Shown in pieces: positions 10,265 through 21,159 of a stretch of DNA of 64,000 nt (the first letter of the stretch is position 1; each line of letters opens with the position of its first letter). This DNA comes from Guadua angustifolia (taxonomy: Eukaryota > Streptophyta > Magnoliopsida > Poales > Poaceae): NCBI GenBank assembly GCA_036346375.1, contig CM070512.1, positions 44,190,466 through 44,254,465 of the forward strand, given 5' to 3'. Position numbers and translations under genes: made by a program. The notes below the pieces were generated by a model that ran no database searches, was not told where the DNA came from, and saw only the letters and a list, made by a program, of their open reading frames with translations.

Positions 10265-11400
10265 ACGCGGGCGCCTAGAAGGCTCCTAACCCCAAGCGTC
10301 GTCGTCGGAGTTATAGCCGCCCCCGTCGCTTGCGTCCTCGGCTTCAACGTGAAGCTGCTCCGCCACCGTCTCCGCCGCCGCCCATGCTCTCGCCCGTGCC
10401 CGAGGTGGGTGCCGCCGATCCAGCGGCGATCGCCATTGAGGTGAAGGCGTCAAAGGGCTGGCCTTGACCAGCCACGTACTCCGCCGCTAGAATGGCGACT
10501 TCCCACCCTTCGCGAGCTGAACACTCATTGGTAGCGAGGCAAATCGACAAAGCGTCGGCCACAGGTGAGTGGCGTATTGCGGCGCGATCGCTTCAGCGGC
10601 TCGTTCAGCCTCACCCCCAGTGGCTCCAAGCTCCTACCCATGCTCTTGAAGGCTGGGCGGAGCATGGACAGGAGATTCTCGCGCGAGACCCAGCGCTCCT
10701 CGTGCATCTTGCCGAGCTCTTCCTCGGCGGCCTTGGGCCGGAGCCGCTACGACGACGCCTCCTCGCGCATCTTGGCGAGCTCTTCCTCGGCCGCCTCGGC
10801 CCGAGCCCGCTGCGCCAGCGCCTCCTCGCGCGTCTTCGCGAGCTCCTCCTCGACGGCCCGAACCCGAGCCCGCTGGTACAACACCTCCGCTTCCTAAGCG
10901 GTATTCTGACTTTGGGCGTTGAAGGAAACCTGCGACGCGTCATTGACGGCCGCCATACCGCCCGCCGGGTTCCGTCGCCAGTGGGACTACAGAAGCTGAC
11001 GAAGGAAGGCGTCGGGCGGCTCGGCGACATCGCCTCCCCACCAAGGTGTACCTTTGAGGCGTGGCCCATGGTTGAATTTGAACGAGCAAGAAGCTTTGGA
11101 AGGAAAAGCGACCCAACATCGGCAGAAGAAGCCAAAACCATCCTAAAGCTAAGGAAACTCACTCTGGAAGAGGGTTCCAGATGCGGAAGGTGGACAAAGG
11201 CAGGGTGATCGTGCCCTCGCCTTGTGAGCTGCGGAGGACGGCGTCGGTCTGAGGCCTCTAGGTCCGAACGGTCGCCGCCGCCATCCGCTTCTTAAGCCCT
11301 CCGGTCGTCACCGCCGCTCGCCATCTGGTGCTCGAGATGCAAGAACCTCTCCCTCTTGCGTTGCAGAGAAGCACAAGGAGGCGAAGAGGCAAAGGCAAAT
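10265..11400 (-). pseudogene. Antisense gene unit B of element 1, coiled-coil protein
   Basis: A TATA box (TATAAATA, minus strand, 11436-11443) lies upstream. A first exon starts near 11314 with MASGGDDRRA, has a stop, and ends at AGA|GTGAG. Further on, the minus strand reads LYQRARVRAVEEELAKTREE, ALAQRARAEAAEEELAKMRE and WVSRENLLSMLRPAFKSMGR. The EEELAKMREEA units are tandem heptad-like repeats, so a coiled coil is likely. A tail with GWEVAILAAEYVAG follows. It sits counter to gag-pol. The C-terminal part resembles the tails of Transposase_28-type antisense genes in arrangement, but I do not recognise a domain. Stops and frame changes make it a pseudogene. Confidence 0.5.
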
Positions 11401-11435
11401 GGCTAGGCGTGGTCGCTCTCACGCCCTCCATGCCG

Positions 11436-11443
11436 TATTTATA
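11436..11443 (-). promoter_or_regulatory. TATA box of antisense unit B
   Basis: The minus strand reads GCTTATAAATACGG. It lies about 120 bases upstream of the first ATG of unit B and points away from the retrotransposon's own direction. Confidence 0.5.
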
Positions 11444-11865
11444 AGCAGGCGGAGGCGGTCAAGCGAGGCGTCGCCGAGCGAGCGCCGCCGCGCATTAAAT
11501 CCACCACGCATGCCGCGACATGTCCTTTCCTCCTCACTATGCATTAAAAGCAGCGGCGGGGCGGCAAGGCGGAAGGACACCGTTCGCCTGCAGTGGCGCG
11601 ACCCTCGGTTTGGCTCCTAAAGTGGACAGGCGCTCCTCGCCGAAAAAAAGGCTGGGCACGCGGCGGCCGAGTGGTGAAAGGCCCGTGCTTCGCCGTCTCG
11701 GCGGAAGGCTGAGTGATGGGCCCAATAGCCACGTCTCCAGCATAAGGAAGAAAAAAAGTTAAAGCGATTCTATCCTGAAACTTTTCTCGTTCTGCCTCAA
11801 TCTTCTATCCTCAGGAGTTCAAGCGCTGCGTGGCGACCACAGCTTGGACCCCACGCACCGCTCGG

Positions 11866-12060
11866 GGGCTACAAGTTCACACACTCACACGGGTCGGTGA
11901 CCCGACTAGCCATTTGGTTCCCCCTAGCGGTAACCCTCTCAACCCAAGTGCTATAGCCTACGCTCTAGCGGCTACGGTTGCTAAGTAGTGCTTCGCGGTA
12001 GAAGGAAGTGCCCGTGCGGTGCGATCCATAGTTGGTCGGGAATACTCCTTTCCTCATAAG
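11866..12060 (+). repeat. Element 1 internal repeat block, copy 2
   Basis: It starts GCTCGGGGGCTAC, then CACACTCACACGGGTCGG, AGCGGTAACCCTCTCAACCC, GTGCTTCGCGG, AAGGAAGTGCCCGTGCGG and TGGTCGGGAATACTCCTTT. It is very close to copy 3, which starts 25 bases later, so the two form a direct tandem. Confidence 0.65.
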
Positions 12061-12084
12061 TCTGGATGAGCGATTTATGCTTAA

Positions 12085-12415
12085 GTTCCTACACTCACGC
12101 GAATTGATGCTTTCATTTGGCTACTCGGTTCTCCTAGCGGTAACCCTCTCGACCCAAGTACTCTGACCCCTCGCCCGGTGACGGTTGCAGTAGTACTTTG
12201 CGGAAGAAGGAAGTGCCCATGCGGTGCGATCCATAGCTGGTCGGGAACACTCCTTTTCCGTGTCGAATGCAAGCGAACGTTTCGTTCCTTAGGTCCCCGT
12301 TTCTCTTTGAGCTTTCCTCAAAGGTGTTAACATACTGACCTACGCTTGTACAACCCCCGCGGTTTCTAAAGCTATGGTCGTCAAATGTTCATCACCTCAG
12401 GGAAGTGCGAAGGAT
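12085..12415 (+). repeat. Element 1 internal repeat block, copy 3
   Basis: It repeats AGCGGTAACCCTCTCGACCC, GAAGGAAGTGCCCATGCGG and TGGTCGGGAACACTCCTTTT. It continues with CTGACCTACGCTTGTACAAC and GTTCATCACCTCAGGGAAG, the same ending as copy 1. Confidence 0.65.
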
Positions 12416-12499
12416 AAAGGCGGACCTACGGAATGGCCCGACTGGCCAAAACGCTAAAACAAACTTCAGTTCATTACACGATGAAGTTATTACATTACA

Positions 12500-15400
12500 A
12501 AAATCAGAACATCTGACTTTTTCCCTCTACTCTCGGTGGAGGGCGCTCTGCGGCGATATCCAGCCAGCGATCACTCGGGCATACGGGTCGACTTCGTCCT
12601 CGAACCCGTCGACCTCCTCCTCCGTCGGTCATGGCTATCCCTCTTGGCGGCGTCAAGATTAATCCGTCATAGTAGGAGATAGCGTTGATGAGCACGAAGA
12701 AGCTACGAGGGCGATCGCCAGCTCACCAAGGCACTCGGCGTGCTTTCGACGCGAGCGAATTGGTGGTAAGTGAGCTCCGGACCTGCATGGCGGTCCGAGC
12801 ACCGGTCGCGAACCTCCCGGCCGACCCTCCGAAGTCGCCCGGCTCAGCGATGCTGCTCGGACAGCTCCCTCTCGCCCGGCTCGCCGGCCAGGCAGGGCAC
12901 TTCCCGCGGCGTGGCGCGCGTCACGCTCCTCCACGCCGGTTTCCGCGCCTCCACGGTGTCGTTGAGATTCTTACGCAACTCTGCGGATCGAAGCAATATC
13001 AAAAAGCATGCGGCGAGCGCGATCGTAGAAATGGGCAAGGATTGGGTTGCTTACGGACCCGGAGGCCGTCCAGTCACGAATTCTCCTCGGCCTTGGCGGG
13101 CCTCTTAGTCGCGCACGGCATCCCTCCTCGCGAGTCAACTCTTCCCAAGCGAGTGGCGCTCACCACAGGCGGAGTGCGCCTCCGGCTGCGATTTCTTCGC
13201 GGCGGCGGCGTCCTTAGCGTTGGCGCGCGCGGGGAAGACTCAAGCTTCGGACATCCTCGTCTTGAGGACTTGGTTATCAAACACTCCTCGGCGATGCCTT
13301 GGGCCCGGCCCAGCTCGGCGAGGCCCCTCGCCTCCGTCTGCTCGTGCGCCAAAGGCTTCCCAAGCGTCATGCGGCTCGGGCCTTGAGCAGTCGCCCTCGC
13401 TTTTAATTTGCCATCCTCCGGCCATACAAGGCTTCGGAGGAACATCGACTTCTCCTCCGATCGGGCCAGCAAATTCTGCAAAACACGAGCACCCTATTAG
13501 CTCGCCCACCACTAAAACTCATTGAGAACTGAGGATGGGGCTTGGTTCGGCTTACCAAGTCGATCAAGCGAGTTTCCTCGGAGATGGCCTTCAACGCCTT
13601 GTCGGCGGATCACGAGGCGAGCAGAACTGTCGGATCGGCTCACCTCGGCCTCAACTTCATGCACCCCTCGAGGCCTCACGCCCGCCCTCCGCCGCATCGT
13701 CCAGCACGAACAACGGCTTCCCGGTCGGGTCGTTGCGGCTTGGTCGGCCACGAGCAAAAGCGCCCGGCCAGATTCCAGCAGGGCCGCCCCCATATGCGTC
13801 TGCGAGGTCGCGTGGTGCCGCCACCAGCGGCCAGCAATGACCACCTCAACCACGGACCGCCCCCCTCCGTGGCGGCAGCGGCGAGGTCACAGCGAGGCGC
13901 TAGAGACGCGCCGGTTAGCGCGAGTCTGGCGATGGCAGCGAAGCTCTCTCTCGTCTTCTTCAGCCTCCGATCGAGGCCCCGACCCATCAAGGGGCGCCAG
14001 GACCTCCTCACGCCCCAGCTCCTCCGGGACCCTCTCCTCTTGCGGCGGTCCCGATTCCGCTGCTGGCACCTCGATGTCGTCGGCTTCACCGTGGCGGCGA
14101 CTTCGGCACTTCGATGCCGACTCTGCCGGTAGAGGCAACCTTGACTCTCGCGCAGGGGCCGCGTCACTCCGTCTGAACCCGTGCCAGCGAGTCTTGCCGC
14201 GCGCCCTCTTGTTGGTCCCCCTTGCGAGGCGAGTCGCCTCGCTTCCCGGGGCGTGTCTGCTGGGGCGCCTCCACAGGCCTCGATGGCCCGGCCTTTGGCG
14301 TCGGCACCCTCATCAAGACTACCGCCCGACCCGTAGCTCAAAAGTCGGCAGCTTATGTCTGGTCGCCATTGCCGTCGCCGTTGCTCGCTCGAGGGCGACT
14401 CGGATCGGCCGTATCAGCGGTGATCGACTTGGGAACCTCCTCACCGCGCAGCGAACCTCGCCCGTCGTTCCTTCTTCTTCTTCCTCCTGCTTGCCTCCTT
14501 CCGCCTCTTGCGGGCGGACTCTTCTGATCTGACCACACCATGCAGCGAACCTCGACCCTCTGCTCCTTCTCCTGGCTGACAATACAGGGAGACCATCGAT
14601 CAACCTGGACAACACAAAGTATTTGGTGGACAATATGCTAAGAAATTTGAGGAGGAAGGAAGAAAATAGGAAGAGGATCACTTTCGGCTTACCGTCCAGA
14701 ATTCTGCGAGAATGGCTCGGTGGCCGCCCGGCCTTGCAGTGGCGCTCCCAGACCATCTCTGGCCACCACAGCCTCGACCTCCGTCTGGCGAGCTTTGCCT
14801 CCACTATCCTCATGGGGTCGGATACCCCCTCATACCAGAACATGGGGCGAGCCCTCTCCATGAGGGTTGAGCAGCATCTTCATCAATCACGCGCTGCAGC
14901 GCCGCCCAGTCAAGCCCGCCAGCCACAGGCCTTGATCTGCTCGATGATCACCTCCACCTTGTTCTTCTCCCTCTTGTCGGGCCCCCAGGCTCACTCGGAC
15001 CTCGCTTGAGTCTTGCGGCGGTGGCCGGGCCGGCTTCCCGAGTTGGACATAGAACCATTAGGTGCCACCCCGATTCGGCAACCAGCTTCAAGTCGATGTA
15101 GCCGCCACCGGCCGTGGCGATTGGAGGCTATACCTCCATAATGGCTGGAGTATCCGCCGGTTGGTCCTTCCTCAGCCGGGCCTGAAAGAAGTGCTTCCAG
15201 AGCGCCCAGTGGGGATCAATCCCCAAGAAAGCCTCGCATAGTGTGATGAAGGCCGCAATGTGGAGCACCCCGTTAGGGGTGAGCTGATGCACCTCGGCCT
15301 TATAGTGATGGAGCAGCCCGCGGACGAACGGGTGAAGCGGGGGAGCCAAGCGCTCGTAAAGCGAGGCGGGCTGCTTGATCTCGTCGTCGGCTGGAGCGGG

Positions 15401-15514
15401 GACCACGACCCCCGTTGGCACCCTCCACCGCGAGACGTCTCGCGGGGGGAGGAACCCTTTCTTCTCCAAGCCTTGCGCACGGCTGTACTAGGTGGAGCAC
15501 TCAGGCCACGACAT
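12500..15514 (-). pseudogene. Antisense unit A of element 1, Transposase_28 type (PF04195)
   Basis: The minus strand opens MSWPECST, a stop, then LEKKGFLPPRDVSRWRVPTG, LYERLAPPLHPFVRGLLHHY and LTPNGVLHIAAFITLCEAFL. This is the conserved region of plant 'putative gypsy type transposon' proteins. Element 2 reads FGLPAYPFFRGLLEFYGIEL and LNPNSILRMAIFVHLCEAFL at the same place. Later pieces (MFWYEGVSDP, RRILDGKP before GTAAG) keep even the exon end of element 2, and charged coiled-coil-like text follows to about 12500. Frameshifts are frequent. These proteins are encoded against gag-pol in Tat elements and have no proven role. They are not DNA transposases in any shown sense, despite the family name. 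Confidence 0.7.
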
Positions 15515-15660
15515 CTCCAGGGGTGGAAACCGCGGGAAGGTGGGAGAGGGGGAAAGGTGAAGAATTCTCTGGCTCTTTTTGCTCTCTTTTCTCAGGCAAG
15601 AAGACGAGGAGACGGGGAAAGCAAACGTGAAGAACTCGCCCGAGCACCCCCCACGCCAAG

Positions 15661-15666
15661 TTTATA
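15661..15666 (-). promoter_or_regulatory. TATA box of antisense unit A
   Basis: The minus strand reads GCGCCTATAAACTTGG about 150 bases before the first ATG at 15514. Its direction fits transcription of the antisense gene. Confidence 0.55.
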
Positions 15667-15839
15667 GGCGCCCGAGCAGTACGCCGATAACGAGCACCGG
15701 CGAGCGAGCACCGGATGGCGGGCGCTTGATCAAGGGATACCGTCTCGGTTGGAGTGTCGCACGTCCCGTCTGAGCGCCACGCCAGGTCGCTGGTGAGACG
15801 CATCGGTTCCCAATCATTTCGCTTCGCATTAAATTGCCT

Positions 15840-16526
15840 CCACGCACATTAAAAACTGGCGAGGCGGCTGGGGCGTCGCTCGGGCGACCGCCTACCAACC
15901 TCTCGATCTCATTCTTTGGTTGGAGTCGACTAGACAAGCAGTATGGAAAGCCCGCCGGACGGCTGCGACCTCGAGGTGGCAAAAACCTGCGGGTTCCAAA
16001 GGCCTGATCCACCAAGTGGATTCATGCTCGCCCCAGCAGAAAAATTGAGCAAGGGGCGAGGACAAGGCGAACCCCCAGTGGGTCTCCAGTTGGGTCGGCG
16101 GACGACTCAATCGCCTTAACTCGTATCCGAGACCATACTTCACACTCTCCGTGGAACCCACGATGGGTGGCAGCCAGTGCGCTCACTGGGTCGGCCGGAC
16201 GGCCGGGGTCGATCTGGGATCGAGTAAAAAAGGTTTCTTATGGGTGCGCCCGGTGTATCCGGACACCGGTGAGGGATCATCCGGTCGGAAGGTCCCCCTT
16301 GGGAGGGATCTCGGGGCCTACTCGGATAACCGTTAGTAGCTCCTGACACGGTGTTCAAACCAGCGCATAGTAAACACCGTTTGCTCACCCTCCGGGTCCC
16401 ACACTGCCGGGCCAGGCGTATCGTGGGGCGAGCAGCGACCACTCCTCCTAGAGATAGCCTCACCAGATGAGGACCTGGGACGAACGCCCCTCGCCTAGCT
16501 CCGGCGTAAAACCAGCCTTACAAACG
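15840..16526. other. Element 1 3' region without recognisable gene
   Basis: This GC-rich part lies between antisense unit A and the tandem repeat. I see no coding motif. It probably belongs to promoter and spacer sequence of the antisense unit. Confidence 0.35.
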
Positions 16527-17075
16527 CGTCTAGCTATGACGTAAAACGAGCACTCGGATACCAGAACCTCGCTGAGGCATCTGGGCGTCTGCGCCAAACC
16601 AAGGCGCGTCGACTCGACATAAAAGCGAGCACTTGGACCGGAACCTCGGCTGAGGCATCGAGGCGTCAGCGGCAAACTAAGGCGCGTCTAGCTCTGACGT
16701 AAAGCGAGCACTTCGGACCGGAACCTCGGTGAGGCATGCAGGCATTCACGTGACCAAGGCGCATCCGGCTAGCGTAAAACAAGCACTCGGACCCAGAACC
16801 TCGCTGAGGCATCAGGGCGTCCGCGCCGACCAAGGTAGCGTCTAGCTACGACGTAAAACGAGCATTCGGATACCAGAACCTCCTGAGGCATCTGGGCATC
16901 CGCGCCGACCAAGGCCGCGTCTAGCTACGACGTAAAACGAGCACTCGGATACCAGAACCTCGCTGAGGCATCTAGGCGTCCGAGCCGACCTAGGCTGCGT
17001 CTAGCTACGACCTAAAACGAGCACTCGGATACCGGAACCTCGCTGAGGCATCTGGGCGTCCGCACCAAGGCGACG
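16527..17075. repeat. About seven tandem copies of a ~77-bp unit
   Basis: Each unit contains GTCTAGCTACGACGTAAAA, CGAGCACTCGGATACC, AGAACCTCGCTGAGGCATC and GGGCGTCCGCGCCGACC. Starts lie near 16527, 16605, 16684, 16760, 16838, 16918 and 16998. Copies 5 to 7 are closest to each other, and the outer ones have small indels. No frame stays open through all copies, so it looks non-coding. It lies between antisense unit C and unit A. Confidence 0.8.
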
Positions 17076-17443
17076 TCGAGCCAGGTCCGCGCCAACCAAG
17101 TCAATCGGGCTCGACCAGCAAGCATAAGTAACCCCCCAACCAGTTCTTCGACCTGCTCGGGGGCTACACCCACCAGGTGCACTCGCGCGCACCCAGTCGA
17201 AACCGGCCAATCAAGTCGGTCGGGCTCGGGCGACCAAGTTGGTCGGGCTCGTCCGACCAAGGCAGCCACCCCAGAGAACTGTTGCTTCATTACGCGACGC
17301 TATAACTAGTCTCCAAGAGATTGTATGAACAAAGGTTCTCGACGGGCAAAAGCTAGTAACATTTATATGATATGCGAGTTACATATGATTGCTACTCGCA
17401 TCATGAACAATCTAGCTTGAAGACATCCAGATGGCACATAAGT

Positions 17444-17683
17444 CTAAGCGTCGCGCGCGTGCCGAACCACCTCGATGAGGGCGTCCCTCGCCCTGATAAG
17501 CTTCGGGACGACGTCGATCAGCGCATCAACGGCGGCGGCATCGCAGGCGGCGGCGTCCAGCTCGATCCATTCGGCCATGGCGAGGTTGAAGTCGCCCTAG
17601 AGCTCCGCGAGGAAGGCCTCCTCGTCCGTAGGCGCCGACGGGTCTTCGTCTCCAAAGCCGAACAAGAAGTTGGGAGAAGCCAT
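17444..17683 (-). pseudogene. Small acidic antisense protein (unit C), element 1
   Basis: The minus strand reads MASPNFLFGFGDEDPSAPTD, then EEAFLAEL, a TAG stop, then GDFNLAMAEWIELDAAACDA, AAVDALIDVVPKLIRARDAL and IEVVRHARDA followed by a stop. It would be 79 residues long, acidic first and helical after. Element 2 encodes the same protein type at 25107-25400 (AAVDALIEVVPKLFRARDTL), also antisense and also with one in-frame stop but at another place. I know no named family for it. A TATA box lies 80 bases upstream. Conservation between two diverged elements argues that it was once a real gene. Confidence 0.65.
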
Positions 17684-17760
17684 AAGAAGAATCAAGTGTT
17701 GCGGAGCGGTGAAAAATCCGTAAGACAGATTACTCCTCCAACTCCTGCAACCGTACCACT

Positions 17761-17768
17761 CTTATATA
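17761..17768 (-). promoter_or_regulatory. TATA box of antisense unit C
   Basis: The minus strand reads GCATATATAAGAGTGG, about 80 bases before the ATG of unit C. Confidence 0.55.
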
Positions 17769-17899
17769 TGCTGAAGGCACGGAAGCCGAGCGGTCTCCAA
17801 TAAATGGGGGTGCGAGAAGTCGAAACATCGTCATGTTTGCAAAGAGATTGCCCCGCCGAAGGTAATAGGCCCGTCCAGGAATGCGCGCGTGCCGGGACG

Positions 17900-17913
17900 G
17901 CCCCGGGGGCTAC
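17900..17913 (+). other. Polypurine-tract-like site of element 1
   Basis: CCCCGGGGGCTAC lies directly before the right LTR. Element 2 has CACTCGGGGCTAC at the same place on its own strand. Such G-rich sites prime plus-strand cDNA synthesis. Confidence 0.55.
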
Positions 17914-18846
17914 TGACGAATACTCATATCAGGGATACCCCCAGCAGGTCGGAACTCCAAATGGGCCGTTTTAGGCCCAGCTCTGGTCAAAGGCTTCATT
18001 GGGCCACGAAGGACCCTCGACCCCGATCAAGCACACCAGGGGCGCTCCGACCTGGCCTCATGTCGGGCGCACCCGCATGCCCCGACCTGGCCTCAGGTTG
18101 GGGCCCCAACGATCTCCAACTCAGCGACCTCCACCACGTCGCCGGTCGACCTTAAGCTGGTCACCTGCCCGTGGACGCCAGCGGCCATCTTTGGGCGGTG
18201 GCTCCTTCCCAAGGTGGCGAGGCCGCCAAAGTCAACGCCGGTCCCTTCACCCGTCATGCGCGATGGAGAGGCGCGCTCCTCGAACAACGCCGAGGAAGCG
18301 GCGTAACGGCGTCGGCATCTTACAAAGCGCCTGAGAGGCGGTGCACACCTTCGGCAGGCAGCTGCCCGTTGTGTCTACCAACCCGGCGTGGGACAAGCGA
18401 GAACTGTCGGTCATTAGGACCAAAGATCGGGACTCCCGGGCGTAGCTTACCTCTACTTTTCTCTTCCAAACTCCGTGTAACTTTGCCCCTTAGCCTATAG
18501 AGGCGGCCAAGACCCATAGGGAGGGATCGACCCGTCGAACACATAAGCATAAACATGAACTCTACTTACACCAGCTCGAGAACGCTCCTCTGACTTTGAG
18601 CCCTTAGCTTCCCAGAGCTCTGAGCTCTTCCACTCAGACGAGGCGCGCTCGAGCTGCCCTTTTGCCCTCGCTTATATTGTGTAGTCCTTTGCACCCGAGC
18701 AATACATAACCACCACCTAATGGAAGTAGGGACGTTCGGCCCGAACCAGTATACATCTCGGGCTCTCTGAGTCAACCATTCAAGGAGAGGGAACGCATGG
18801 CCCCTAGACTTACAAATTTACTTGCCGGTTTCACGAAACACCGACA
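17914..18846 (+). repeat. Right (3') LTR of element 1
   Basis: This 933-bp repeat matches 3625-4593. It starts TGACGAATACTCATATCAGG and ends ACACCGACA. The TATA box of the left copy is changed here. Confidence 0.9.
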
Positions 18847-18851
18847 ATACT
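18847..18851. repeat. Right target-site duplication of element 1
   Basis: ATACT follows the right LTR and equals 3620-3624. Confidence 0.9.
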
Positions 18852-18854
18852 ATA

Positions 18855-18885
18855 CTAGTAAAGTGCCTGTACGTTGTAACGGATA
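18855..18885 (-). mobile_element. Helitron 3' end (minus orientation)
   Basis: After an A at 18854 the sequence reads CTAGTAAAGTGCCTGTACG then TTGTAACGG. The reverse complement is the usual grass Helitron end CCGTTACAACG...CACTTTACTAG, with a short hairpin (CGTT-GT-AACG) close to the CTAG. The element would extend to the right; its 5' end was not found. Confidence 0.6.
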
Positions 18886-20367
18886 CAAAAGAGGGTATCA
18901 TTAATACATATCATTAAACATGAATTCAAGACGTACAATGTACACCAGTATTCGTTACACATATATCAAGGAAAAATATATACAAGCATGTGTGTTGCTA
19001 TGGATTAAAAAAATCATACTACATGCTTTGAAGACTCCTAACATTTTATATTTCAGACCTAACATTTTCTCGTTCCAGTGCTTATATTTTTCATATATTA
19101 CACTTAGTTCAAATTTAGTTCTAAGAACCATAGAGACAAAAAAAATAATTACAGGCTACAGCCACTCCATAGCTGACAGTCTCCATTCACCATGGCTACT
19201 AGATCGTGTCAGGTCACCGCATGAACTTGCATGTGCATACTCACTCGAAATTCTAATACATAAAGATAAATATTGGGTAATCAAACCGATCAAGACAAGG
19301 ATGTGGTATTTCTTAGTCAACAGCTAAGAGAGGCAGGCACGCATATTATGAAACCGTACATGTACATCGTTTGTTGCCTTCTACTTGACAATAGATGCAA
19401 AATGGTTAAAGAAAGAAAAGAAAACATGTAAATATAAAGAGGGCACCATAACATGAGTCTCAAGTATATTTGTGAACAAAGGGCAAATGGTGGGAGTAAT
19501 AACCTCAAGTTGACATTGAGATGGATCCTGTTGGCCATAAATCTGCTCATTATATACCTGCAAGAAGGTAAAAAAAGCTTAGAATAAAATTTCCCTGGAA
19601 ACTATATCTATTTTTAGTAGATGCATTTTCAGTTCACATGCAAACGTGGTGATTAAGCTCAGATTGTGCGCCTGCAACACAAACAAGTAAATTATTCAAT
19701 CGAGAAACCACGAGTGATGGCTCAACGCTTCCGCTACATTCATCGGTTTTCGGCCGATGAAAATAGTGTCAATTCCTGTAGTGTTCGTGCCAATTATCAT
19801 GTCACTGCTGACCAATCCAAACTGCTCGGAGCCAAAGAATATGAACATGGGGTCCTAATCCCATGGTGACCTTGATGGTGTCCATGAGGTTGTTGACAAC
19901 TTGTAGCATGGCAGTGTGGCGCCAACACCGAAGGCCACCTCCTTCACTGCATGCCGCCGCACCAATTCACCCTGAGCATAAGCAACAACAAACAATTGGA
20001 TGACCATGATTCCAATAAGATCAATGCTTTCCCTCCTAATAGAAGTTGTACAAACATTAAATCAAATGAAGGGGTAAGTATTACCATCTACTATTCATTC
20101 ATACTTTAATATTTGTGTAACTGTAAAAAAAAAGAAAAGCATGGAAGTACCTCTAAATTTAATCTACAAAATAGTTATGTGCCCTCTTTTCATGATAGAC
20201 CATAATAGCCAAAAGGCCATGCCAAAATAACATACATTGGCTGTGTTAGCATAATAAAAGATAACAGACAAACATTAAGTTTATTACCTCAATGAGTATA
20301 TCACAGATTCAACGGACTTTGCATGCGAGAGAGAATGAGTCTTAATGGATTGGTTAGAATTTCACAG
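18886..20367. other. Presumed Helitron body with unrecognised exon-like pieces
   Basis: No gene that I recognise. On the minus strand two stretches look like captured exons. One near 19500-19550 reads VYNEQIYGQQDPSQCQLE between an AG and a GT. One near 19865-19975 reads RRHAVKEVAFGVGATL and, after a frame change, LQVVNNLMDTIKVTMG. Both lie on the strand of the Helitron, as captured exons often do. The rest is AT-rich. Confidence 0.4.
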
Positions 20368-20825
20368 TGTTGTCGGCAATAATGAAAAGGGGGCTAGGCG
20401 CTGGATCCAAACTCGATGGTAGAACGGGACACCGAATGTATACAGGTTCGGGCTCTCGCGGAGGAGATAATACCCTAGTCATGTGCTCTGGAATTATATG
20501 TGGCTAGCTATCTGCTGATGAGATCGTGTGTTTATGTTCCCTCTCCCCCTCCCTTTATATAGCAGAGGAGGGCGGTTACAAAAGAGAGTCCTAGTCGGAT
20601 ACAAAGTAGGGATTATAACTCCTGTTCTTATCCGCATCATAACGGACTAGATTACAATCGCATCCTACCTAATCCGAGTCAGTTGCCATCTCTGGGACTT
20701 CCTTGTTGGACACGTCTTGGCGCGTCCCTAGTGGCTTCTACCTTTCTGCAATCGGCCTGACCCATCTACGTCCAGTTGGGCCTCGTTGGCCTGCCATGCA
20801 GACACCTGGACGTATATGTCCCACA
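20368..20825 (-). repeat. 3' LTR of element 2
   Basis: It runs TGTTGTCGGCAATAATG to TATATGTCCCACA on the plus strand and pairs with 31930-32387. A minus-strand TATATAAA lies at 20554-20561. Confidence 0.9.
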
Positions 20826-20840
20826 GTAGCCCCGAGTGCT
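20826..20840 (-). other. Polypurine-tract-like site of element 2
   Basis: On the minus strand AGCACTCGGGGCTAC lies directly before the 3' LTR, as in element 1. Confidence 0.5.
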
Positions 20841-21159
20841 TCGCGGTCGGATTGCCTTCTTACCTCCAAGGCTTCCCGACTGGTCTTTTATGCCGCCGAG
20901 TGCTTTGTAGTAGGCGGGTAGGCCGTGAAGGACTCGACAGAGCTCCACGTGGCGCTATTCCGAGTGGTTCCCAACCCAATTTCTCGGATCAGCACGTGAC
21001 TCAGCATGGAGAATATCTCCGCTCAAGTTTGCTTTTAGCCGAGGGGTACCTGTCGACCAGAGCACACAGCTATTGGCCTGTCATGAGGCGTACCACTGGA
21101 TTTTGCATTTTAAACTATCTTTATGATATCTGATCCCGTTTCGAACGGTATCCAGCATA

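Larger units (their letters stand above)
3625..18846 (+). mobile_element. Ty3/gypsy LTR retrotransposon, Tat-type (element 1)
   Basis: This 15.2-kb element is bounded by LTRs that start TGACGAATACTC and end ACACCGACA, with a perfect ATACT target duplication. The order is LTR, primer region, gag, protease, RT, RNase H, integrase, a long 3' region, polypurine tract, LTR. The integrase-last order and the GDS-type RNase H reading point to Ty3/gypsy of the Tat group. Pol is broken by frameshifts, internal deletion and loss of catalytic residues, so the copy cannot move on its own. The 3' region holds three antisense gene remnants and repeat blocks. It inserted three bases left of a Helitron 3' end. 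Confidence 0.9.

Noticed and set aside
13522..14532. 336-codon plus-strand reading frame in element 1
   Set aside because: It is the complement of the decayed antisense unit A, and its composition is low-complexity Arg/Ser/Pro.
16527..17075. CRISPR-like repeat array
   Set aside because: The units are directly contiguous with no unique spacers, and the setting is a plant retrotransposon.
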